Source: Thermoplasmata archaeon (GTDB lineage: Bacteria > Actinomycetota > Acidimicrobiia > Acidimicrobiales > Acidimicrobiaceae). From it: a DNA stretch of 14,438 bases. A program made the position numbers and the translations under genes. Of the stretch, positions 1 to 7,124 are shown piece after piece. The notes beneath the pieces were generated by a model that saw nothing but the letters and a program-made list of their open reading frames with translations, did not search any database and was not told the DNA's origin. Each line of letters starts with the position of its first letter. Positions within the stretch are counted from its first letter, which is position 1. The stretch lies in the NCBI GenBank assembly GCA_021836665.1, contig JAKBHQ010000498.1:1-14438 (forward strand), given 5' to 3'.

Positions 1-583
1 TCGCCCAATCGCCAACCCTTCGCTCGACTTTTTCATAAGCGCTGCCGGTGTTTGACCTGAGTGGGACGTCGATTTCTGTGAGTATCTCGTCGGGATTGAG
101 GGCCGTGGTATACGGACCGGTGTGGAATTCAGATATTGGTAATTTTCTCGTTCCATAGCTGCCAGCGATGAGTATGTCTGCCTTAAGGGCTGAGAAGACC
201 GCAGAAAGATCCTCGGCCGGGTCCGCTTGACATAATGACCCACCGACGGTTCCGCGATTTCTGACCAGAGGGTCGGCGATCTGCTCTTCTGCCTCGGCGA
301 ATATCGGATAATACTCTGCGGCTAGGTGTGATTTCTGCAGTGTTACGTGCCTGACCATCGCTCCAATCTTCAAGGTGTTGCCGTCGACCTTGATGTAGTC
401 GAGTTCGCTGAGGTGGTTGATATCGATGAGCACTTCAGGACGAGCCAGTCGAAGTTTCATCATTGGCAGGAGGCTATGACCTCCAGCTATTACGCGAGAA
501 TCCGGCCCACACTCCCGTAACAGTGCAATGGCCTCAGCTAACGTCGAAGCCCTCTTGTAATCAAAGGGCGCAGGAACCTGCAT
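1..583 (-). CDS. coxM: CO dehydrogenase medium (FAD-binding) subunit, CoxM/CutM-type, partial
   Basis: This is the FAD-binding subunit of a xanthine-dehydrogenase-family molybdenum hydroxylase. In that family it passes electrons from the molybdenum subunit through the Fe-S subunit to FAD and on to an acceptor, in the cytoplasm or at the inner face of the membrane. I translated the minus strand from the ATG at 581-583 and found 194 codons open to the left edge; the family is usually about 290 residues, so the C-terminal third is missing. FAD-site signatures are visible: AGGHSLLPMMKLRLA at residues 33-47, RNRGTVGGSLCQADPAEDL at 108-126, and YEKVERRVGDWA at the cut end. A strong Shine-Dalgarno GGGGGGAG (591-598) lies 7 nt before the ATG and fixes the start. 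The motifs fit CoxM better than xanthine dehydrogenase itself, but the true substrate (CO or another) depends on the large subunit, which is outside the window. Confidence 0.9.
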   Translation of the reverse strand, partial: MQVPAPFDYKRASTLAEAIALLRECGPDSRVIAGGHSLLPMMKLRLARPEVLIDINHLSELDYIKVDGNTLKIGAMVRHVTLQKSHLAAEYYPIFAEAEEQIADPLVRNRGTVGGSLCQADPAEDLSAVFSALKADILIAGSYGTRKLPISEFHTGPYTTALNPDEILTEIDVPLRSNTGSAYEKVERRVGDWA

Positions 584-1042
584 ATTTTGACTCCCCCCTA
601 TCCGAGCCGGCAAAGCCGATTTCGGTATTATCTCAAAGTACTTTGGTGGAGGGTCGGTGTCAATGATCTGCGCACATCGGATACTTATGAGATTAAGTCG
701 TCTCTAGCAGCAATTATGCCCCAGCCATTCACAAGATCCCTGAATCCTAAGGATGATCAGTTAATTTATAACCTCCAATTAGCTCGACCCAAGCGGACTC
801 ACCGAGGAGATCGGTTACCGAAAATCACCCATAGTTTCATCTTCTTACCGATGTCCATCAGCCATCTCGCCGGCGTTTGGGGAAATGCCACCTCAGGGCC
901 CTGCCCGCCTCTTTGCTGTGAGTGAATATGGGTTTCATTTGGAAATTTAATCAACTGCTCTGGGATGTCAGGTTTCCATTTGCCCACTGGTTCCGATGTG
1001 ACGAGTTACCTCTAGTGCTATTTAGTGCTGTAGATTACTGCG
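584..1042. other. Intergenic region between the divergent coxM-type and DUF3054 genes
   Basis: These 459 bp separate two divergently transcribed genes. Apart from the Shine-Dalgarno and candidate promoter next to the coxM-type gene, I see no convincing gene or RNA. Open frames of 60 to 150 codons cross it on both strands, but they have no recognisable motif and one runs out of frame through the DUF3054 gene. Confidence 0.5.
635..663 (-). promoter_or_regulatory. Candidate promoter of the coxM-type gene, overlapping a 12-bp palindrome
   Basis: On the minus strand a perfect TTGACA (658-663) is followed after 17 bp by TACTTT (635-640), a weak -10 with three of six consensus bases. The -10 lies inside the perfect palindrome CAAAGTACTTTG (634-645), which could be a repressor operator. 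It sits about 50 bp upstream of the start codon. The assignment rests on sequence match only. Confidence 0.35.
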
Positions 1043-1414
1043 GTGCGCAAATACATAGTTGGCCTATTGGATCTACTGGTTATAGTCATCTTTGTCGTCA
1101 TTGGAAGGTCGGTACACGGCCACAGGGAGTCATTCGGTGGATTCGTCAAAACAGTGGCGCCGTTTTTCGCTGGTTTGGTTGTGGCTTGGGCGATAAACAG
1201 GCCGTGGAAGAACTCCATGGATTATTTTTTGCGTATATGGCCCACCGGTACGGTCATCTGCGTAACTGCTGCTTTGGTGGGCCAGCTAGTGAGGTTGATC
1301 GTGGGCCAGGGGAGCGCGATACCATTCGTGCTGGTTTCGGTAGGATTTTTTGCGCTGGCAATGCTGGGCTGGCGATTTATGTTTAGCTTGATCCATAGGA
1401 TCAGTTCAAGATAG
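1043..1414 (+). CDS. DUF3054 family integral membrane protein
   Basis: This 123-residue protein is almost entirely hydrophobic, with four predicted membrane helices at about residues 5-21, 36-52, 67-85 and 92-113. The pattern matches the actinobacterial DUF3054 family as I know it: an N-terminal LLDLLVIVIFVVIGRSVHGH segment, a PFFAGLVVAWAI second helix, and a final LAMLGWRFM. Family function is unknown. The start is GTG at 1043, the first start codon after an in-frame TAG at 1031-1033; no clear Shine-Dalgarno is visible, which leaves some doubt about the exact start. The length is typical for the family. It is divergent from the coxM-type gene and appears monocistronic. A longer frame at 922-1386 overlaps it out of phase and looks spurious. 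Confidence 0.82.
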   Translation: MRKYIVGLLDLLVIVIFVVIGRSVHGHRESFGGFVKTVAPFFAGLVVAWAINRPWKNSMDYFLRIWPTGTVICVTAALVGQLVRLIVGQGSAIPFVLVSVGFFALAMLGWRFMFSLIHRISSR

Positions 1415-1800
1415 CTATGGAGGTTGGCTGAATGGGCACCAAGCTCAAGGATTTTGGTCAGTATTGTGCTAGCGACCCTTACTTCATCTCTTATTGAGAA
1501 GACATGGTCTATTGAGTAGACATGGTCTATTGAGTAGACATGGTCTATTGAGTAGACATGGTCTATTGAGTAGACATGGTCGGCTATTTGGAAAGCTGGC
1601 CGACGCTAAGGTAGATCGAACAGCCGAGTAGTGCTTGCTAGGTCATGTCGTGAAACTGGTGACGCCCGTTTAATTTAATTTGCCACCGTCTACCTGCCCA
1701 ATCGCTCATTGAGACGAATTACCTTCGATACAGCGGCGGCCGTCGACGGAAGGTCGACTAATGACGCCATTAGAAAAGCGCAGCCGGACTCTGATGTAGT
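1415..1800. other. Non-coding region with tandem array, hairpin and GTCGAC palindromes
   Basis: These 386 bp hold the 18-bp tandem array described separately. Immediately after it is an inverted repeat GTCGGC (1579-1584) / GCCGAC (1599-1604) with a 14-nt loop and no U-run, so it is not a classical terminator. Near 1740-1760, just upstream of the methyltransferase, there is the palindrome CCGTCGACGG and then another GTCGAC. I see no gene; two of three plus-strand frames are closed by stops inside the array. Confidence 0.55.
1501..1581. repeat. 18-bp tandem repeat array 1 (4.5 copies)
   Basis: The unit GACATGGTCTATTGAGTA occurs as four identical head-to-tail copies at 1501-1518, 1519-1536, 1537-1554 and 1555-1572, followed by a half copy GACATGGTC (1573-1581). 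The preceding bases TTATTGAGAA (1491-1500) look like a diverged half unit. There are no spacers, so this is not CRISPR. It sits between the DUF3054 and methyltransferase genes. Confidence 0.97.
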
Positions 1801-2703
1801 ATGAGTCGAATGAGTCACGACAACTGGACTGCTGCCGATCCGAATCGAGTGGTATTGGGCGATAACCTCGGCGTGCTACCTAGCCTCCCAGATGCCAGCT
1901 TCAGAATGATATACATTGATCCGCCATTTAACACCGGACGGATCCAGAGTCGGCAGAGCCTAAAAACCGTGCGTTCGGAGACCGGAGCAAGGATTGGATT
2001 CAAAGGTCAGGGCTACGACACTATAAGAGGAAGACTCTCTTCGTATGACGACTCATTTGATGACTATTGGGCTTTTTTGGAGCCACGGCTAGTTCATGCC
2101 TATCGCCTGCTAAAACCGGATGGCACGCTGTATCTCCACCTCGATTATCGTGAGGTCCATTACGCAAAGGTCATGCTCGATGCCCTTTTTGGACGTGACT
2201 GTTTTCTCAACGAGATCATCTGGGCCTATGACTACGGGGCAAGGTCCAAGAGCCGTTGGCCGGCCAAGCACGACAACATTTTGGTGTACGTAAAAGACCC
2301 AAGTCACTACTACTTCAATTCGGAAGAAGTGGATCGTGAGCCTTACATGGCTCCTGGACTAGTGACTCCCGAGAAGGTAGCTGCGGGAAAACTGCCGACC
2401 GATGTGTGGTGGCACACGATCGTATCCCCTACTGGTAAGGAAAAGACCGGTTACGCCACGCAAAAGCCAGTTGGGATCCTAAGGCGCATGGTACAGGCCA
2501 GTACGCAAGAAGGGGACTGGGTGCTCGATTTTTTCGCTGGTAGTGGAACCTTGGGAGCGGCAGCCTTAGGGCTGAAGCGAAAATTTCTACTAATTGATCA
2601 AAGCCCGGAGGCATTTGAAATAATGTCTGAAAGATTTTCCGCCAGTGTTGAATCGGGCGAAACCGAGTTGGTATTTCCCCGCAAATTCGAAGCGGTGGAT
2701 TAG
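1801..2703 (+). CDS. Site-specific DNA-methyltransferase (adenine-specific), beta class, orphan
   Basis: This 300-residue protein is an S-adenosylmethionine-dependent DNA methyltransferase, probably forming N6-methyladenine. The catalytic motif IV (IDPPFNTG, residues 39-46, with DPPF at 40-43) precedes the SAM-binding motif I (DFFAGSGTLGAA, 243-254), the order that defines the beta class (HinfI/CcrM type). The supporting TQKP is at 220-223, the expected place before motif I. The stretch between the two motifs (about 48-200) should hold target recognition. The ATG at 1801 is used; a second ATG at 1810 (MSHDN) is possible, as neither has a clear Shine-Dalgarno. No restriction endonuclease or specificity subunit lies beside it, so it is either a solitary regulatory/housekeeping methylase or half of a broken system. 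It is convergent with the c-di-GMP gene, 116 bp away; I see no strong terminator in that gap. The recognition site cannot be read from sequence. Confidence 0.9.
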   Translation: MSRMSHDNWTAADPNRVVLGDNLGVLPSLPDASFRMIYIDPPFNTGRIQSRQSLKTVRSETGARIGFKGQGYDTIRGRLSSYDDSFDDYWAFLEPRLVHAYRLLKPDGTLYLHLDYREVHYAKVMLDALFGRDCFLNEIIWAYDYGARSKSRWPAKHDNILVYVKDPSHYYFNSEEVDREPYMAPGLVTPEKVAAGKLPTDVWWHTIVSPTGKEKTGYATQKPVGILRRMVQASTQEGDWVLDFFAGSGTLGAAALGLKRKFLLIDQSPEAFEIMSERFSASVESGETELVFPRKFEAVD

Positions 2704-2819
2704 TGCTCACCAGCCTGCTAACTGGCCCTTAGGACGAAAATTATTCCGATTGGACTTGCGTGAACCTGCGGCTTTATTTGCACGTAACCCGACGGTTTGA
2801 TCTGGAGTTTGAAAGCTGC

Positions 2820-5800
2820 CTAAAGTTCTTGTTGGATCGCTTTTTGCAACCATTCTGAGAGTTCCGCCGCCGATCCATCCGGAGTGGCCTGCGAATGCAA
2901 CTTCGCATGCGCCCGCATGATTTCGACAGGAACATTCACTTTACTCTCGAGCAGCATTGAAATTGGGCAGCTATCCGCCGTACCCGCGTGCCCCGATTTC
3001 CAGTGGTGGGCGAGACCTCCAAGGTAGGTCTTGACTTGAACCCGATCTGAATCAAATTTGAAGCCCTCAATCCAACCTGGAATATTTTCAGCGGGCATTG
3101 GCCTGGCGATTCCGAAGCCTTGCCCAAATGGGACGCCAAGCCTCGTCGCCATCTCTAGGTGTGCCTCGGTCTCAAGACCCTCGAGCACAACCTTTTTCCC
3201 CAATGAACCGCTCATAGTATTTAGGGTGTCAATAACTACCATCGTCTGTATTGGACGAGGTATCAAACTAGCCATTAGACTGCGATCGATTTTGATCGTG
3301 CTAAATGGAACTTCAGACATTCTCCTCAGGCCGCTGTAACCCTCACCAAGGTCGTCCATCGCCAGTTCAATTCCGATCTCTGTCAGTCTTGAAATCGCAG
3401 CGTCCCTCGCTTGGCGATCCAACTTTTCGCTTTCCAGTAGCTCGATTGTGAGTCGTGACCGGTCTATCGACCACCTTTGCAATGCAGATAAAATTGTGTT
3501 GGCACAGTCCGGAGTCAGAAGCGTCGTTGGCGAGAGGTTTATCGAGATGTTGAGCCGAACGCCGGACCTGTCCCATTCTGCGAGGTGGGAGAGGGAGCTA
3601 TCGAGGGCTAATCTGAATAGTTGTTCCATTTCGAGTTCCCCGAGAAGGGGCAGGAAGTCGCCGGGAGGAATGATTCGCCCGTCGGGCAGCTGAAGTCGTG
3701 CGAGGGCTTCGACGGAGACGACCTCGCCGGTACTTAGGTCAATTATTGGCTGGACGAATACCGTGAATCCGCCATTAAAGAGGCTTTCTCGATAGTAGTG
3801 TGCCGTTGCGGGTGAAAGCACTGTTTCGCCAGCTCCCAAGGACCGACTCCGCCAGAGCTCGCTAAAGCGGTTTCCAACGCCGGTTGCGAACTGCTTCATC
3901 CAATGCGATTCAAACTGGTTAGGTAGACTGCCGAAGAGGACGACCCCTGCTACCGGTCGACCGATCGAATCCAGTATCGGAATGGAAATAATAGATCTTA
4001 TGCCAAGTGGTTTTGCAATTTCGTACCAGCCTCTGGATTCGGGATCATTTCCAAAGTTCCCGGAGCTAAAGATTTTCGCTTGCTCCCACGCCCGGATGGA
4101 GGGTCCACGCCATTGGGCCGCCGTGAGAGGAGCGTCTGTGGTGGATCCATCGGTCATCTGGATTCCAATTTGTGATAGGGCCTGCTCGGCTTTGGCGGAC
4201 ATAATCCCAGAGATTTTCTCTATCGTGAAGGCCTTTTGATTGTCTAGTCGAAGCAGTAGTACCAAGTTGACGCCCGGGAGCTTTGACAGGCTATCCATCT
4301 CACGCTGAGCGAGGTCCGCCCATCTCAGCTTGGCGTCGGGAAGTGGCGTAGTAACCACATTGGAGTAGCGCTCTTTGAGATTATCAATCGCCCTTAGTTG
4401 GGCTTCTAGGTCATCCTGTAGGCGGACTTCAGCTATCGACCGTAGGTGGTGTTTTTGCCTCGGAGAAAGAAGGCCCCTATTGATGTGCTCGCTAAGAATA
4501 CGACGAAATAGTGTCACGGCGTGGGTGAGTAGTGTGCCTTCTACTCCAACTAAGCCGTGGGTTTCGCCAACTCTGAAACTACGCTCCCGTCTACTTTCAA
4601 AGGTAGCGTCAGCCGCAAAAAGAAAATCGAAGTGAGATGCGATCGTTTTAGCAAAATGACTGGATCCGTCGTCGGGGAAAGCGGACATTGCCGAGTTTGC
4701 TTGGATATCTCGGGCCAGCAGTTCCATAAGTTCATCGGCGAATCGCTGGGTGACTTCGGATAGAAAAACCTTGGTGGTGGCGAGGATAGTCCGGCTTTGC
4801 TCGGAATACGCATCGAGGTGAGATATATATAGGTCTGGCTCTGGGTCGAGTCTGGCACCGAATCCCCACCAATCGAGCCTATTTATCTTGTCAAGTTTTA
4901 TGTTGTACAGGGCAGCGTCTGCGACCCGCAAGAGATCGTCGGGGTTGTCTGCATCCCTGGGGTACAGGGCTACTCCCATAGACATATCTTGGAACACCTC
5001 GACGCCGTTCTCAAGTCTGAATGGTTCTTCTACCAGCTTGTGGAGTCTAGAGAAGGTTCTCTTGAGGTGTCGAAGCACGGTCAAGTCGTCGTAATCCTCC
5101 AGAATCAGGACGAATTCGTCGCCCCCGAGTCGAGCAAAGAAGTCTGGTGACCTTAGGTGCTCTTTTATTCTCGCGGCGAACTGGGTCAAAACGGAGTCAC
5201 CGGCGGAGTGGCCTAGGCGATCATTGACCAGCTTGAAGTCGTCGAGGTCTATCACTCCAAGGACGCATACGGATCCGTCTCTCTTTGACCTCTCAATCGC
5301 ACCTCTTAGTTGCACCTCCATAGATCTTCTATTGGGAATTCCAGTCAGGAAGTCGTGTTCGGCCTGGTATTGAAGCTGGTTCTCGAGTCGTCGTCGTTCA
5401 GTTACATCTTGGACAGTCCATACGGCGCTGTGGACCCCGTCTTGTCTATGGATTTTCCCGAAGGCAACCTCACAGACGATTTCCTCTCCGTCCAGCCTTC
5501 TCATTCTTAGGTTGGAAATGTAGGAGGAGCCGACAGCATCGAGCTTTCCATAGGCCCTGTCGATCAACTCTTGGTCCAGCTCATCTACTAACGGGGCGCG
5601 TCGTAGGCCGAAGAGGTCGGCGGGATTTTCATAGCCAAGGATCTGGACAAAGCGATCGTTCGCCCATACTAGATGACGGTCGTTTACCAGGCCAATACCT
5701 GCAAAGGTCGTTTCAAGGAGAACTTTTTGGATTTCGGCGAGTTCTAATTCTCTTATGGTGGAGTCCATCCTGGCAAATCCAAGTGCAAGGCTGCCGGTCA

Positions 5801-7124
5801 GGTCGCTAACCGTTTCTAGCAGGTCTTTATCGAATCGACTTAGGCCCAGAGTCCCGAGAAAGAGTGCCAGCACGCCCCATGGCTTGTGATCTCGTTCGAC
5901 GGGCATTGAGACGCAGCTCTGATAGCCAGCTTTGCTCGCCTCTCGTCGCCAACTCGCTAAGGCGGTGCCTCCCGGCCCAAATGTAGACCAGGTGGGACGT
6001 TGCCTCCTCCAAGTCCTACCGATGATGTTGTTGCCCTCACGCTTTGACGGATCGGTAGACGATGCGATACATATTGGATTGCCCATAGATGCGGAGGTAG
6101 CAATTACCTCGAAGTCGCCTTTTTCATTTGGCCGGAGTATTGAAACCGACATGATGTACTGGTTCTTTAGCAGTGTCTCACAGAAAGAGTCGAGCATCTC
6201 CTCCTCGCTGTTTGTGGTGATAAGTACCTTGGCGGCTTCGGCCAGTGTCGCATTGAAGCTAGCGATCAACTCAAGTTTCCTGGCGTGCAGTTCGCGTTCG
6301 GACGAGATTGATGCCAGATCGTTGGCCAGTAATTTGCTCGATTTGAAGAGCAGACCAAGTTCATCCCTCCGCCTGGCAATTTTGCGTGTACGGGGAGTCT
6401 CGTTGAGAAAGTAGTCCCCCTTAGTGACCTGACTAAGAATGTCTCTGACTAGCCCTAGGGGTGCCATTGCGGATCTGATGGCAAAAACCGAAAGGAGCAT
6501 CAGTATGAAGACGACTGCGTCCATAGCCAGCGCGCCATCGTTCTGGCTATTGACGGTATTCACCAGGCTCTGTAGGGCGGAGGAGTTTGATTGACTGATC
6601 GAAGTTTCGAGTGACAAGAGGGTATTTCTGACTTCGCTCGATACGTGGTGGTTTCCTTCGAAAGCCAGATTCGTCGCTTCAGCGTGGTTGGTAAGGTCTA
6701 ATTTTTGGATTCTCGTCCAAATCCGGTCATAGCCCCCTACTGCTGTGCGCAGGGAGCCGAGTAGATGTTGTTGCTGCGAATCCAGGTCGTCCTGTCCCAG
6801 ATGGACTAAGTCTGAATAAAACCTGTTTTTTGCCTGGTTTGCCTGGTTCAAAGTGCGCAAAGCTAGCTTTGAAGTAGCACCCTTGGCCCCTAAACCGACC
6901 CACATATTTGCTTGAATGTCCCAGGTTAGGAAGTCATCATGGGCACTATGGACGGCGAGCAGCCTAGATTGTCCCTGGTTAGCGAGGCCCTGAAGGACGT
7001 GTTCTGTCGACTCATTCTGGATAAGGAAGATCCCGTTCAGCAGTAGCACCAGCAGCATGGTCGCTATTGCGAGGGCGGTCAGCTTGGAGACTAAGCTACT
7101 TTGGAGCGGGTTCAATCGTCGCAT
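2820..7124 (-). CDS. Membrane GGDEF/EAL c-di-GMP enzyme with GAF, PAS and globin-like domains
   Basis: Bifunctional c-di-GMP synthase/phosphodiesterase candidate of 1434 residues. Approximate domains: TM1 14-35, helical extracytoplasmic sensor 36-197, TM2 198-218, HAMP-like 219-278, GAF 298-450, PAS 463-578, GGDEF 585-750, globin-like 767-918, second GAF 930-1092, EAL 1103-1350, tail to 1434. The synthase has an intact GGDEF motif (667-671), DFLTGIPNRR (591-600) and an inhibitory-site RxxD (658-661) five residues before GGDEF. The EAL domain keeps E1139, N1196, E1228, D1257/D1258, K1278, E1315 and Q1335, so both activities look possible. The globin-like segment has RVGETHGLVGVE, resembling the proximal-histidine region of globin-coupled sensors (H856). 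The start chosen is ATG at 7122-7124; an in-frame TTG two codons upstream (7128-7130) is an alternative, and neither has a good Shine-Dalgarno. It appears monocistronic. Confidence 0.93.
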   Translation of the reverse strand: MRRLNPLQSSLVSKLTALAIATMLLVLLLNGIFLIQNESTEHVLQGLANQGQSRLLAVHSAHDDFLTWDIQANMWVGLGAKGATSKLALRTLNQANQAKNRFYSDLVHLGQDDLDSQQQHLLGSLRTAVGGYDRIWTRIQKLDLTNHAEATNLAFEGNHHVSSEVRNTLLSLETSISQSNSSALQSLVNTVNSQNDGALAMDAVVFILMLLSVFAIRSAMAPLGLVRDILSQVTKGDYFLNETPRTRKIARRRDELGLLFKSSKLLANDLASISSERELHARKLELIASFNATLAEAAKVLITTNSEEEMLDSFCETLLKNQYIMSVSILRPNEKGDFEVIATSASMGNPICIASSTDPSKREGNNIIGRTWRRQRPTWSTFGPGGTALASWRREASKAGYQSCVSMPVERDHKPWGVLALFLGTLGLSRFDKDLLETVSDLTGSLALGFARMDSTIRELELAEIQKVLLETTFAGIGLVNDRHLVWANDRFVQILGYENPADLFGLRRAPLVDELDQELIDRAYGKLDAVGSSYISNLRMRRLDGEEIVCEVAFGKIHRQDGVHSAVWTVQDVTERRRLENQLQYQAEHDFLTGIPNRRSMEVQLRGAIERSKRDGSVCVLGVIDLDDFKLVNDRLGHSAGDSVLTQFAARIKEHLRSPDFFARLGGDEFVLILEDYDDLTVLRHLKRTFSRLHKLVEEPFRLENGVEVFQDMSMGVALYPRDADNPDDLLRVADAALYNIKLDKINRLDWWGFGARLDPEPDLYISHLDAYSEQSRTILATTKVFLSEVTQRFADELMELLARDIQANSAMSAFPDDGSSHFAKTIASHFDFLFAADATFESRRERSFRVGETHGLVGVEGTLLTHAVTLFRRILSEHINRGLLSPRQKHHLRSIAEVRLQDDLEAQLRAIDNLKERYSNVVTTPLPDAKLRWADLAQREMDSLSKLPGVNLVLLLRLDNQKAFTIEKISGIMSAKAEQALSQIGIQMTDGSTTDAPLTAAQWRGPSIRAWEQAKIFSSGNFGNDPESRGWYEIAKPLGIRSIISIPILDSIGRPVAGVVLFGSLPNQFESHWMKQFATGVGNRFSELWRSRSLGAGETVLSPATAHYYRESLFNGGFTVFVQPIIDLSTGEVVSVEALARLQLPDGRIIPPGDFLPLLGELEMEQLFRLALDSSLSHLAEWDRSGVRLNISINLSPTTLLTPDCANTILSALQRWSIDRSRLTIELLESEKLDRQARDAAISRLTEIGIELAMDDLGEGYSGLRRMSEVPFSTIKIDRSLMASLIPRPIQTMVVIDTLNTMSGSLGKKVVLEGLETEAHLEMATRLGVPFGQGFGIARPMPAENIPGWIEGFKFDSDRVQVKTYLGGLAHHWKSGHAGTADSCPISMLLESKVNVPVEIMRAHAKLHSQATPDGSAAELSEWLQKAIQQEL

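Noticed and set aside
922..1386. 154-codon plus-strand frame overlapping the DUF3054 gene
   Set aside because: It is out of phase with the DUF3054 gene, whose hydrophobic pattern and family signature are clear; the translation of the longer frame has no family features.
1501..1581. Tandem 18-bp units considered as a CRISPR array
   Set aside because: Units are directly abutting with no spacers and no cas genes are present; the same applies to 10987-11075.
1579..1604. GTCGGC/GCCGAC inverted repeat considered as a terminator
   Set aside because: The loop is long and there is no run of T after either arm.
4550..4858. Various 60-160 codon frames inside the c-di-GMP gene on both strands
   Set aside because: They are shadows of the large, motif-rich reading frame.
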